A stretch of DNA of 64,000 nucleotides from Chaunax sp. Z400. Lineage: Eukaryota > Chordata > Actinopteri > Lophiiformes > Chaunacidae. The notes below the pieces were generated by a model. The model ran no database searches, was not told where the DNA came from, and saw nothing but the letters and a program-made list of their open reading frames with translations. A program made the translations under genes and the position numbers. Below, piece after piece: positions 33,670 to 46,296 of the stretch; position 1 is the first letter of the stretch, and each line of letters begins with the position of its first letter. The stretch covers positions 22,430,492-22,494,491 of the forward strand of contig CM075194.1 of assembly GCA_037577475.1 (NCBI GenBank), written 5' to 3'.

Positions 33670-35247
33670 TCACATTGAGGTATCCAAACCCAGGGCCTTT
33701 TTGAACACCTTGTGGGCATCCTCAGCAAGCATAGTGAGGAATTTGTGCAGAGCGTTTTGAGTTACTATAAAAGAGATGGTTGCTGCCACTAAAGTTCCAA
33801 ATAATAGAATGAAGCTGAGGCCTTTCACTGCCATTAATGCAGCTTTGCTTATACATTCAGAGAGCAGCTTTGAGATAAGGTCAGGGGTGATTATGTATAA
33901 AGCCAGTGGTGAAATGACGACAGCCATGATGAAAGCCAGTGGTACACCTGTACTAGTAGAGAGGCTCTTCAGAGACCCTTTATCAAGACCAAACCCAACA
34001 AAGTATTGATTGGTAACTTTAACCAACAAAGTGAGATCAAGAGTGACTGAAAGCCCAGGAATCGGTATAACTGCACCACCTGCAGATATAAAAGCATGAG
34101 TTGTAATTTGATCCTGGAAGGCCTTTTTCTTCTTGTTGATGACCTCCAGGCTGATATTGGGCATGGCAAACAGCAGAAGATCTCTCTTGTGTTCAGGAAG
34201 TTCTTTCTCTAGAGTCTCCAGCAAGTCAGAGAAGTCATACAGGTGGAGCTCAAACCTGGACACCAGGAAGACTTTATGAGACGTCACACCTGCCTTTTGA
34301 AGACCTGTGTCACAAAATGATATGATGATAAGATACAGGAAATTATTATAGCTTTAAAATGTATAATGTGCAAATTTCGAGTTTTAAAGTTTTGTTCCCA
34401 AAGTTTCTTCTCACCAGCAGTGTGATGTCAAGTTTGATAACCAGTAATAATCAAAATAATCATTATTTTTTTATTCTTTTATTATCATTAGTTTATATTA
34501 CAGGGACATTGTTCATTAGTCCACATCTCTGACTCTCTGCTCTGCTCTTATAGATGTATATAGATGAACCAACCCTGATAAACACTCAATTCTAAGCACA
34601 AACGTTTTGTTGTTTTCTGTGACTGGTTTAAAATGATGGATTTGAGTAATTGATCTCATTATTATTATAAAAGATGACCGAAGTCACTTACCTTCAGTGC
34701 AGTTTTTCCTGATCTGTGCAAGAATCTCTTCTTCACTTACATTCTTCTTACTTTTTTTCATAGCCTGTACATCGTTGTCAATCTTTGAGCGAACAAAGTA
34801 GAACTTTTTGCCCATCCTCTGAATCTCCTTAGCGAGCTTTACATCATTTTCACTGAAGCGTGTTTCTGAGATGATGATGAAGAAGTCATACTTTTCAAAT
34901 CCAACATGCTTCATGTACTCATTAGCTGGAAACTTCATGGTACCAATACCAGGAAGATCCCATAAGGTAACATTGGGATAGCTTGGATGTGGGTATTTTG
35001 TGACCTGTGTGGTTGTTTCTACATAACCAGTAGGAGCAGCTTTCTCATCCGAGTCGGCTATGCCTCTAAATCCATTAACAAAGGAGGATTTACCAGAGCC
35101 GGACTCTCCAGTGATGCCAATATTTAGTGGGATGTTGTTCGCCTTTTCCAAACACTCCTTGATCTTAGCATGAGCCAAAGCTTGATCATTATTTTGCAGA
35201 GCTGCTTTAATTTCTTCAGCTGATGTTTCATCCACTGGATTACTCAT
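33670..35247 (-). CDS. Immunity-related GTPase (IRG), left-arm copy
   Basis: Two coding exons, 35247-34692 and 34304-33670, join in phase (GAAG/GTAAGT; ACACAG/GTCTTC) to give 396 residues, a usual IRG length. The ATG is 7 bases inside its exon. The Ras-like G domain has the P-loop GITGESGSGKSSF (about 46-58), the G3 motif DLPGIG and the G4-like RSKID. The C-terminal half is helical with hydrophobic stretches, as expected for IRG proteins that act on intracellular or vacuolar membranes in interferon-driven cell-autonomous defence. It is the canonical GKS type. There is no N-terminal glycine for myristoylation. It resembles the fish irgf / interferon-inducible GTPase 5-like group. Its exons differ from the right-arm copy almost only by amino-acid replacements. 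Confidence 0.92.
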
Positions 35248-35896
35248 GGTGATCCTGAAAACTGGAGCAAACAAGAAGTTCAAAAGTCACGATTGAGTTT
35301 TGGGAAATAGTAGAAAATGTGATCCTTCAATGCTCTAACATCATGTAACACATATCTATATAGATATAAAATCAGTGATGGGATTCTAAATGAGACAATG
35401 GCTGATTTACAATGTGACCTCTAATCACTGATCAGCACCAGCAGTAGCTCACAGACTATACAAAGTGTGGCTGGGGGAAAATTAAAACCAAAAACGTGCT
35501 CTACAAAACAGGATGAGGGTTGATTTAAGGTCAAACCACAGCTACACAGACGCCTCCTTACATGCTGCTGATCATGAAGCATCATAACCAACAGAACAAC
35601 CTGACATGTACACTATATCTTTAGAAATCATCCAATGTTTGTCCCTCTTCCTTTAAAACATCACATTAAGATGCAGGAAACCTCAAACACACCAGATCAA
35701 TTTAAGGTGTGCACATAATTTAATCATCACTATAAAAAGCTGAAGTATTCCACAGTGGATGGAGACATCAGTTTACACAGACAGTAAAATTACAAGTTTC
35801 AGGGCTGGTCTGTATCTCAGCCTTCTTGTTTTAGACAGTGATAAGAACCTTCGCCTCATGTTTCACTGAGATAAACAGTTGCAGGAAGCTACTCAC

Positions 35897-35955
35897 CCTG
35901 AAGTCTTAAGTTTGAACCAGATAAGAGCAGACGACCCTATGAGTTGTTGTGAGTT
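35897..35955 (-). other. 5' noncoding exon of the left IRG gene (predicted)
   Basis: A donor CTTCAGG/GTGAGT lies at 35897/35896. About 80 bases upstream in the transcription sense is a TATA box (35983-35976, TATAAATA). The start near 35955 is inferred from the usual TATA distance. The right-arm equivalent is about 57930-57987. Confidence 0.55.
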
Positions 35956-36090
35956 GTTCAGCTGCAATCAAAGCATATTTATAGTCATATAGAGTCCAAA
36001 AGTTATCAGAGCTCCGCCCTTTAGAAACTGACCAATGAACATGTCTCTGTGTGAGAACAGACTCCCCATTGGTTATTTGGATCAGCTGAC

Positions 36091-36099
36091 TTCCCAGAA
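36091..36099 (-). promoter_or_regulatory. GAS-like site upstream of the left IRG gene
   Basis: TTCCCAGAA fits the TTCNNNGAA consensus of STAT1-bound gamma-activated sites. It lies about 110 bp upstream of the TATA box and is conserved in the right arm. IRG genes are classically interferon-induced, so the location is meaningful, but a 9-base match alone is weak evidence. Confidence 0.45.
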
Positions 36100-36516
36100 A
36101 CCTGTTGATTTAGAAGAAACTCTCTCTGTGTTTCAGACTTTCATTCCCCTGCTGGTTACTATGTAAATGACACTTCAACAGCGTCCTCTGCCTTACAGCT
36201 TACTGGAATTATTGTAGGTCAGTCCATCCTAATAAAGAACAACTTCACTTTGCCCATCGATGAATATAATACATTTTATTTATATGCACCTTTAAAGTCA
36301 GCCAATGACACTTTACAAAAGCAATTAATCAGTCAACCCAATGTAAAAGAATTATGTTAATAATAAAGAAGAACAAAGAACAACAATGAAATATATTATA
36401 ACTAAAAACAGATCAAAGTTATACACTATTACACCTTGTTTTAATTTAATTGTTTAAATCACACATACACTGTAATTTATTGGTGCTAATGTATCCCTGC
36501 AGAGCAGACTCCTGGC

Positions 36517-36625
<109 letters not shown>

Positions 36626-36717
36626 CACATGCTGGAACCGTGGGTTGATTACACGAACTAAGCGTGGCACACAGAAAGGTACTTCTTGCTTCCTTTCTTT
36701 TTTTTTAATGCTGGATG

Positions 36718-37605
36718 AACCACCTGAAATTACCATCATTAACATATGTTTGTCCCTTGCAGAGCAGACCTCATTGCCACTGCTGCTTTGCCTTGGTTTA
36801 TATTGTGTTCTTTCATTCCTCACACAAGTTTTATAGCGTTTTAGCCCGGATTTGCTCTGTTTTGGTTAATACAGCATTTTATGGTTTTAATCAACAACCC
36901 CTTTTTTAAAAATCTTATTTCCCGTTGATTGTGTTTTTATATTGTTTTTTAGCAGTTTTAATTACCCTTTGTTTTATGGCTGTGTGAGGGGAGTACCAGT
37001 CTAGAAAACCCATCAGTTTAAAGTAAAGCATCCTTGTAAGGGCTCACAGCTAGTGCACCGGGTAGGGTTACGTAAATAGTTGACAGGGTGGTTCTTGTTC
37101 TTAATTGCATGTTTTATCCCTAAAGTGGTTTATTATTCCTACTAATCCATTTGGTGGGACATTGTGTGAAACTAACTCCACTGGTAACAAGTACACCTGA
37201 GTTTAAAGTTGTGGCCACCCTTAGTATGCTTTACCCAAATAAACACAAGTTTTAAAAAGTTACTTTTAAATATTAAATCTTAATTTGAATCAAGTAAAAA
37301 TGTCTTCCCTGTGAATATATAATTTTCTTGTAATAACTATTTTTGTTAACAAACTGCCATGTTCATGATGTTATTTCAGCCTAAAGATTTAAGATGTATA
37401 TTTTGAAAAATATTTCAAATGTATAAGTGCTTAGTAAATGCACAGCTGATATGATGAGGCTTCAGGTATACCTAGGTACAAATATATTTTCACATATTTC
37501 TAATACTTTTGAAAACACATCTGCAGATATAGTGGTTGAGCTTGCATTTCATAGTAGAGCGGACAGTTGGCCTTAAAGGATGAGGCTCTGTGAGGTCCCT
37601 TCTAG
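36718..37605 (+). repeat. Left-arm-only segment of about 890 bp
   Basis: The right arm joins the equivalents of 36717 and 37606 directly (gctggatga followed by gtttctattgc near 56600). The segment contains a 90-bp stretch (36954-37043) that recurs identically at 41574-41663, immediately inside the inner edge of the left arm. It shows no gene and no clear transposon ends. Confidence 0.65.
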
Positions 37606-38504
37606 TTTCTATTGCAATGAGAGCCCTGGCCAGCTGTGTGAGAAGTCACATCTAGACTGCATGGGAACTCAGCCATTGCCCATTCTAGGTAACAGTAAAG
37701 TATGACTTGTCTTATCCAGGAATGCCATGAATTCAGTTTCTCTTTTTCCTTGTTCCTTGTGCATTGAGTCTTTGAAAATCCTTACAAACAGACTTTTGTA
37801 TTTGGCAAAGCATATAAATGATCTTCAGGTTAGTGGTCAGAAAAATACTGGTGTAGCTTGTATGTGTGCCGTCAACCACTGAGACTGATTCTGTAAATAC
37901 TAGAAAAGAGTAATGAAAACTCAGAGTAAGAAACAGTTGTGAGCCTTTCTAAGCTAAGCTGCTCCTTGATAAGGCTCCCTTACATTTGAGAGCTGTATTC
38001 TCCTCTTCTATTCATCAGCTGTTAATTCATGTATTGCTTTTCTCTTGTATTTTGGGCCTTAGTACACATTAATATCATTAATGATGTTATATTGTCTTGT
38101 TTTCTTCTTTTGTGTTTATTCCCTTTATTGAAGTAACCACATTCACATAAGAGTATGCTGAACAATCAGCAATAAATGAGTGACATGTTAATATATGTGT
38201 TTTAGCAGGATTATACAAACTACTCAACAGATTTTGATTAAACTTATTAGTACAGTTAGACATATGACAAGGAAGAATCTATTAAATTTTGCAGTGGATA
38301 CAGAAAAAGGGGTGGAGTCAGGAATTTGGTTTCACTTTCTTCAACATTGCATAGGGCTTTTTTTCAACATTTCCATCTATTGTGCAAAAGCTACTGGGCA
38401 GGTTTTGATGTTAAATGGATTGGGCATGTAGCAAGAAGAACTAAAATGATCTTAAATTAAAATTATCTATCACTCTTCATGCTGCGAGTCTTTTTGAGAC
38501 AGTG
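37606..38504. other. Shared arm sequence without a recognised gene
   Basis: It corresponds to the right arm (55800-56600 reversed) as far as about 38407. Diverged duplicates of parts of it occur in the spacer (around 41995-42250), including the phrase gaagtaaccacatt. No coding exon is seen. Confidence 0.5.
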
Positions 38505-38931
38505 TGTCATGGACCACCAGTGACTTTTATTCATTTATTCATTACATTCATCACTCTCCTATGTGCTTGCATGTGTGTAGGCATACAGGGGTGTGGACTC
38601 AGTGGCTCGGCTCGACTCCTCTCCACTCCTGAAGCTCATCACCTCATCACCGGCAGTATAAATACCGCGGCTGTCACTCCACTCATCACCAGATTGTACT
38701 GCAAGTTACCTGGAGACCCACGCCGAGCCTCTAGTTCCCCTGCTGTCTGCTGCTCTCCTTAGCAGCGTCCTCTGAGGATCAGCTCGGACTCAGTCGTGGT
38801 TCTGATCCACTCTGCCGCGACCTGCCTCTCCCACCTGCCCAGCCACATTAATATAAAAAAGTTTGCACTTACCACGTTACTGGTTTCTAAGTCTGTTTCT
38901 GGGTCCAAAAAACTGAACTTAAACCCTAACA
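38505..38931 (+). mobile_element. Probable solo LTR
   Basis: The segment starts TGTCATGG and ends CTAACA, is GC-richer than its surroundings and holds a TATA-like box (tataaatac, about 38657). The spacer carries an uninterrupted relative of its flanks at 44463-44530 (gagacagtgtg... then actttcttgaatgtgcagca), which shows that 38505-38931 is inserted. GTG/GTGTG on both sides fits a short target duplication, but the GT repeat makes the exact ends ambiguous. Confidence 0.6.
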
Positions 38932-39663
38932 GTGTGTATTATAATGGTATATTCAAATTAACTACACCTGACTTTCTTGAATGTGCAGCACCCTTCTTCA
39001 TTGTAATACTTCTTCTGCAGAACAGTGAGACTGACTCCAACTGCTCCTGACTGATATCTGAGAAGAGATTTAACAGACATGTTTCTACAATGTAGCACAG
39101 AAATGTGGATTATTTCTTACATGGTAAATGATAGCAAACCAAACCACACCCAAAGTGACAGACGACCTGTTGGCTATTTGTAGTTATTTGTGTTGTTGTA
39201 GCAGTTCACTTTCTAGAAACCAGCTGATTTACAGGAAACACTGAGAGCTTCAGGTTTTCACTTTCCCTGTAGGCTGCTGAGTGAATTACACTTCAACAGT
39301 GTCCACTGCCTAACAACCCTGAGGGATTTATTTCCTCACCTGAATAGGTTATGTTTTCCCCTGTTTCTGTTTGTTAGTCTGTTAGTCTATCTTATCTGGG
39401 TCTTCTCTAAATTTGATGGCTCCTTTTTTGGTATATAATTAACTCTTCCACACAGTTTCATGGTAATCTATCAAGTTGATTATGTGTAATTGACAAAAGC
39501 TGTCAAAAAGCCCATCTGGTGATGTTCAAAAGAATTTAAAAAAATCCTGATTCTGCCCCTTTATCGGGATCTACTCCAAAATGTATTTGGTTTCTTAGCA
39601 ACACGCCAAAACAAGTGTCATGAAAATCTATCCAGTAGTTTTTGTTTAATCCTACTTAGACTT

Positions 39664-39720
39664 AGATATACTTTCTTGATCCCACTTTGGGAAATTCCCT
39701 TGTTACAGCAGCAGGTTGAA

Positions 39721-39761
<41 letters not shown>

Positions 39762-40807
39762 ACTAAATATAAATATAAACCGAGAATATAAACATAAAAT
39801 AGTGTAAAAGTGAGCTAAATACAGAGACAGTTTGCAAGTTGCATGTTAAGATAACAAGTAGCAATGAGGTAGATTGATACATAGTGCAAAAACATGTGCA
39901 AAGTAATTTATGTTGCAAAGTGGATCGTCTGTCAGAGTGGAGTGAGTTACTGTACAGGGTTATTGCCTCAGGCAGGACAGATTTCCTGAAACGCTCCTTG
40001 TGAGTCTGTCCACAAGGTGGTGGGGAGGATGCTCAGGATTATCCATGATGGATAACAGTTTATCCAATGTCCTCCTCTCCTCCACCTCCTCAAAGGTGTC
40101 CAGTTTGCAGCCAATAACGGAGCCGGCCTTCTTAATCAGTTCATTAAGTCTGTTGGTGTCTCCGGCTCCGATGCTCCTCCCCCAGCACACTGCAGCAAAG
40201 AAGAGTGGTGACAACAGACTGGTAGAAGATCTGCAGCATCTTGCTGCACACGTTGAAGGATCTCAGCTTCCTCAGGAAATAGTCTGCCCATCCGTTTCCT
40301 GTACACAGCCTCGGTGTTGATCCTCCAGTTCAGTCTGTTGTCGAGGTGCACACCCAGGTATTTTTAATCCTCAATTACCGTGACGTTCTCCCCCAGAATG
40401 CGCAGTGGTTGTGTGGTTGTCCTGTTCCTTCTGAAGTCAATCACCATCTCCCTGGTCTTAGCCACATTAAGCAGCAGGTGAGTTTTTCCAGACCACTCCA
40501 CAAAATTGTCAACCACTGCTCTGCACTCCTCCTCCTGTCCATCCTTCATACGCCCCACCACTGCAGAGTCGTCCGAAAACATCAGCAGGTGGCACAACAT
40601 GGTGTTGTATTGAAAGTCTGTGGTGTACAAGGTGAAGAGGAAAGGAGACAGAATAGTCTCCACCATCTCAGTCAGAACACTGCCCAGTCGAAAAAACTGT
40701 GGTCTGCCTGTCAGGTCGTCAGTAATCCAGGAGAGAATAGTTAAATAAATACAATGAAAATGCCTATTACGGTTCCTGACAGCATTTGTCGCGTACACAG
40801 ACCGCAA
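39664..40807 (-). mobile_element. LINE reverse-transcriptase fragment, left arm
   Basis: Read on the minus strand from 40807 it encodes WITDDLTGRPQFF, LSPFLFTLYTTDFQYN, the catalytic FSDDSAVVG, LLLNVAKTREMVIDF, YLGVHLDNRLNWR and (40214-39960) a C-terminal domain ending in LDKLLSIMDNPEHPP. The 3' end near 39664 has the gatatactttcttgatccc motif common to fish L2-type LINEs. Compared with the right copy it lacks the GAPQG residues of motif B and has frameshifts, so it is inactive. An (AC)n tract sits at 39723-39760. Confidence 0.8.
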
Positions 40808-41460
40808 ACAGCCTATTATGGCCAGAACAAAATTACAACGTTGGACTGTCTGGTTTAGTTTGTGCTGCAGACTGTTGAATTTATTAATGCTCCTCCAATG
40901 TAGATTTGCTGAACCCCCATTGTGATCGTATTCTGTGGTGTTTGTTTTGAAAAGTTATGCCACCAACTACTGCCTTGGCATTTGTCTGAATGCAATGAAA
41001 GCATAATGGGGTGTCAGTTTGTTGCACCTGTGCGATGCCTCTGTGACACCTTGGAAGGTAGTAACAGCGCCGAAACAGGAACTCTGTATGAATGAAGTGC
41101 CCCGGCATTGCAGAATGGGTGTGACGTTGTAGTAATTATTCAGGTGTGTGACCTACCTCGGGGGATTTAAAGATGCGTTCATAACAAGAAATCAACCACA
41201 AAAGCAGCAAATGGAGAAGAAAGTAATGTCTTTTTAAATAGTTTGAAAGTAGCAGCCACTGGAAACTTGTATTTCTTACATTCCTCAGCTATTATTATCC
41301 TTTAAAACAAGTCCCCATTTTCTTCAGTTGTTCAAGATAATGTTGAAAAACTAGTTAAAACTAAAAACAAATTTTCACCAAAGATGGACTCAGCATATCC
41401 TAGAGGTGTTTAAATGTTGGTGATGATCCATTGAGAGATGGGACTGGTACTGCTGGAATA
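40808..41460. other. Shared arm sequence, repeat-like
   Basis: A 74-codon frame on the minus strand (41108-40884) is identical to the one at 54928-55152 in the right arm. It has no family resemblance and its conservation follows from the duplication. It is probably part of a non-autonomous transposon or LINE leader. Confidence 0.4.
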
Positions 41461-41563
41461 AGGGCCTGTGTCCACCAAAGCATTTTCCCAGCTGAAAATA
41501 CCAGGTGCACCAGCTGGTAGTGCTTTGGAGGCGCAGCGTTCTTCAGCTGAGGCGCTTTGGTTG

Positions 41564-42466
41564 CTTGTTTAGTAGTTTTAATTACCCTTTGTTTTATGGC
41601 TGTGTGAGGGGAGTACCAGTCTAGAAAACCCATCAGTTTAAAGTAAAGCATCCTTGTAAGGGCCACCTCTCGCCCAATGTCCAGACCCCTCTCAACCCTG
41701 CACAGTAATGGACCCTAGTGTCCACTACCTTACACTTGTAGCTTTTAGGGATTTATTAGTAATTATTGAGTCAGTCCATCCTAATAAAGTACAATTTAAT
41801 ATATATTTTCCCATTTTTCAGATGTAGTCTGTTGCTAATTAGCCGACCACCCAAGGTGCGTTTCTACAGTGTAGCACAGAAATGCATGCTTTATTTCTTC
41901 CTGGTAAATGTGGATGTAACCTTCCACAATGACAAGTCAGTCAAAAGCGTAAAGCTCACATGTTCCAGGGACAGGTAGTGTCCCTTTGATAGCAAACCAC
42001 TGAGACTGACACTGTAATTATTGAAAAAGACTAATAAAAACTGTAACTTGGCCTGTAATAATAATAATTTATAATGACAATATAATAAAATACAGGCACA
42101 CACCTTCAAAAGGTCAGAAGTGATGATTGAGAGGTGATCCTGAGGCTGTTTATTCATGCATTGCTCTACTCTCATATTTTGTATTTTATGTCATAATGCA
42201 CATTAACATCATTAAAGATTTTATATTTCCTTTTTTATTCCCCTCATTGAAGTAACCACATTAGCAGTGTCCTGTTTTCAACTGTAATTATTCACCCATC
42301 ACCATCGTTCCTGTACTTACTTGACAACTTGTGAGAGAGTTTGTTTATACACAGAGATGCACTGAAGGTTTCAGTCGCTCCTTTTCACTGAGGTCACAGC
42401 GTTGGTATCCAAAATAAACCAACGATAAACCAATACTAGTAGATGATTCTCAAATGTCCTTGTGTT

Positions 42467-42498
<32 letters not shown>

Positions 42499-45400
42499 AT
42501 GTGTAGATGATCCTAAGATTATTTGTGTACCCTAGTGGTGCAAATATTGAGTCCAGCCCTTATTGATTATTTGTACAGCAGCTCTCTTTCTAGAAACCTG
42601 CTGTTTTACTGGAAACACACTTTATCCCTTTCACAGGTAGAGGTCACTACAGTGGACAGCTATTCAAAAGCTGTTTTCTTGTATATGCATGGGTTTTGAT
42701 GGCATAGTTGCACATCAGCCACTACAGTGGACGCTATTGCATCATCCCATACACTGCCACTCAGTGGCAAGCCGTTGTAAGTCCAAGATAAATTTCTCAA
42801 AACCAAGATGGCCGACAGACAGTCAGAAAAACCCAGTCACTTATCAATATCTTGCCAATCCTTCTATGGAAAGAAACCCTTGCAGGTATAAAAATGTTGG
42901 TGACATCAAGTAACAACTAAGGAATCATATAATTCATAAATTTTCCAAGTATTGATTTTATATTGGGAGGAAATTATGATTAGTCATCTGTCTACTAAAT
43001 TGGACATCATGCATCACTGGCTATATTTCAACTACAATTCATACTATTACTGCTACTGTTGTTCTTGAAAATACTTCATCTGCAGTAACTTTTTTGATGT
43101 AATGCAAACAGATGCCATGATGCTGCATGCACACGAAGAACCAAGTACATCTGCATGCTGTGTCTTGTGGCTTTGTGCCCTGGGTGCTTTGCCAATTATC
43201 ATAGAAGATAGTCTTCTCTAATGAAGGATCTTGTTATTAGTGTCACACTACCCTCAGTTCTTAAAAGTTCACTGTGAGGATCTTGTTATTAGTGTCACAC
43301 TACCCTCAGTTCTTAAGAGTTCACTGTGAGGATCTTTTTATTAGTGTCACACTACCCTCAGTTCCTAAAAGTTCAATATAAGAACAGTTACTATAACAGA
43401 GACTCTAACGGACAGTCTAACTTTATGCCAGTGGTGTGTGTAGGCTGTACAAGATATTGGATTATAAAATGCCACACCTTTCCTTTACTGATCAGGATCT
43501 TAACAAGATGCAGCATTTAAAACTTGTAATCATGATTTGGTAAAGAAAAAAATAAAAATTCAGTAATCAAGTATTTGGGCTCATATTATTATTTATTTCC
43601 GGAGTCCATGTGCTCTATACAGGAGAGTGAAATAGAGAGTATTCCTAAATGGTGTTTTGGATATGTATGCACATTTTGTTTATATAAACATATATTATTT
43701 TATAGCTTTCACATCTTTATATATCATTTTATTCATTTGTTTGTTAAATACATATTTTTTCAGTTGAAACCAAAAACGCATGCTGTCCACCTGAGTGGAC
43801 ATGTAAAAATCTCTTTGAAAAAGCTGGATTAAAAAAAAACTAAAGTTCAAATCTTGTTTTTCATGCCTAAAGAGCAATAAGAACACTTGGTAAAAAAAAA
43901 AAATCCTGACTGAGGTTGTCATAATTAATGCAAACCAAACATTGAACTTGTACCTTTTGCTATTAAGAAACTTTAACCATTTCTATTTGTTTTGTCTCCA
44001 TGGTTAAAATATTGAATTTCTGTTCATTCTGTCAGTGGTATTTGTCTCAGATGAGAGATTCCAGGGAATAACTCAAAAACTTTTCCATATTTTTTCACAA
44101 AACCTTCTGTACACATCTCCCATGTACTGGTGAGTTGCCTTTTAATATTTATTTATTTAGTTAGTTAAATTTTGAAAATTGAACTTCCAGATATGCAATT
44201 AACAAGAATTGCAATTATCAGGGACAACTTAAATAGCTTCTTTCCGACTGACTATTTAGTCATTATTGAGTCAGTCTATCAAAATCATGAACAAATTAAT
44301 ATATATTATGTAAATTTCCCATTTCGTCAGATTCAGTCTATTACTAATCATTTGACCATCCAAATAGTGTGGATTTGATCTCTCCCAATTTGGACCATCA
44401 TTTTCTTTTCATGCTGTTTTTCAATTTTTGTAAAAGCTTGTGTTTTTTCTGACACTTCACATTGTGAGTCTTTTTGAGACAGTGTGTGTCATAATGGCCT
44501 ATTTAAACAAACTTGACCAGACTTTCTTGAATGTGCAGCATCCTGTCAGTTCCCTCATTGTAATATTTCTTCGAGGGAAGAGTGAGTGTCTCCAACTGCT
44601 CCCGACTGATGTCTGAGAAGAGTTGTACTAGATATGTTTCTACAATGTAGCACAGAAAAGTAGGTGGATTATTTCTTCCGGGTAAATGTGGATGTAAATA
44701 ACATGTCAATTAAAACTGTGAAAACCACAAGCTTCACCGAGTGTTTCGTATCCTCAACACTCTTAGGTTGGCAGGCCAGCAGCAGTGGCCAGGTCACTGC
44801 CCCTCTTATTCGGGTCTGCAGGCTGTCCTGGCTGCCCCCATATATGCAAATCACAATTTGTCAACTATGTCAATGGGGGATTAAAAGCCATGGAGTTTGA
44901 GTCTGTGATTGCTGCTTTTTAGATTCAAATGTCTTTCTCATCCTCAATCTATATGGTACCATATCCCAAATAAAATATTTGAAAAACTGGAGAAATTGGC
45001 TTCTTGCTGAAATGCGACTTTGAATTGCCCAAAATTCCTTTTAAACTGTGTAATTTTCACAAACAAGCATTGCACTGTGGCAACATTTTATTTACCCACA
45101 ATTTCTCTCCTCACAACTCTGTATTGTGGAACAACAGGGTTATAACCATTAATAGAAGATACATTTTTAAGGCTGAATGATTTGAAAATGATGTAACATT
45201 AGTACACTACTTACTGGATTCAACTGGACTTTTGTTATCCTTTGATGAGTTCATTGACAAATTCGGTATTGCTACGTCAAGTAAAGAAAATGTACAGATA
45301 TGTAAAGCAATTCCTGTTCCATTACTCCGAATGTTACAGAGCAGTGTGCATTACTCATTGAGTACTACTTTCTTTAAAGATTGATGGTATTGAAATGTTG

Positions 45401-45777
45401 GAAAAAAGATGTAATAACAAGAAAGTTAGTTTAATATTAATAATATTGGTTTTCAGCCTTGTCCCTTGTTTACAGAGATTTGTTCAGATTCTCTGAATCT
45501 TTTAATGATATTGTTACTGCAGACGATGAAATCCACATATTCTTTGCAATTTTACATTTTAGAAACATTATTCTTAAATTGTTGCTCTATTTTCCAGTGC
45601 AGTCTTTCATAGAGTGGTAAACCCCTCCCCATCTTTACCTCAGAAAGACTCAGCCTCTCTGTGATGCTCTTTTTATACCCAGTCATGTTACTAACCTGTT
45701 GCCAGTTCATTTTGAGATGTTCCACCAGGACTGTTTTCTTTTAGCATTTTACAACTTTTCCAGTCTCTCTCAGTCCA
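41564..45777. other. Spacer region with internal duplications, no gene recognised
   Basis: Blocks around 41755-42000 and 44255-44710 are diverged duplicates (tagtNattattgagtcagtc, then tttctacaNtgtagcacaga and ttatttcttcNgggtaaatg). A third relative lies at 39057-39128. The region is AT-rich, with a GT tract near 42463-42499. No exon could be supported. Confidence 0.5.
43224..43377 (+). repeat. Three-copy 52-bp tandem repeat
   Basis: The unit ggatcttgttattagtgtca... through cagttcttaaaagttca is present three times in a row, starting at 43224, 43276 and 43328, with a few changes in the third copy. Confidence 0.9.
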
Positions 45778-45995
45778 CTGTCCCAACTTTTTTGAAATGT
45801 GTTGCTGGCATCAAATTCAAAATGGGCGTATAATTTAAAAAAACAATGAAATTTCTCCTTTTCAACATTTAACATGTTGTCTCTGTGCTATTTTCAATTA
45901 AATATGGGGCTTCAATGTTTTACAAATCATCACATTCTGGTTCTATTTAAATTTTACACAACATCCCAATTTATTTTGAAACGGGGTTGTATAAT
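45778..45995 (+). mobile_element. Mariner-type element end fragment
   Basis: The phrases gtcccaacttttttgaaatg, gctggcatcaaattcaaaatg and the end ttttgaaacggggttgta parallel the 3' ends of the mariner remnants at 32540-32752 and 62872-63080. Only the terminal 220 bp are left. Confidence 0.7.
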
Positions 45996-46296
45996 AAAAA
46001 TAAAACACAGAATGATATTTCAGAATTATATATGTGTATGTACTCCTTCATTTTGAACGTCATTGTTGTCAATATTTGGTGTTTCTATTAAATACTTTTA
46101 TGTTTGATAAGGAGGCTGAAAAGTTATATATATCATTTAGGTTTTTAACTGCCCTATTTACATCTTCAGAGTTGTCTTGGAATGTTTTTTCCAATAACTG
46201 GTCTAAGAGTGATTGGATTTGTTGCCGAATAGTATTTTGAAAGGTTTCCACACGATCTTCCTTCCTTTCTTCCTTCCTTGTTCTCTGTCCCTCCAG

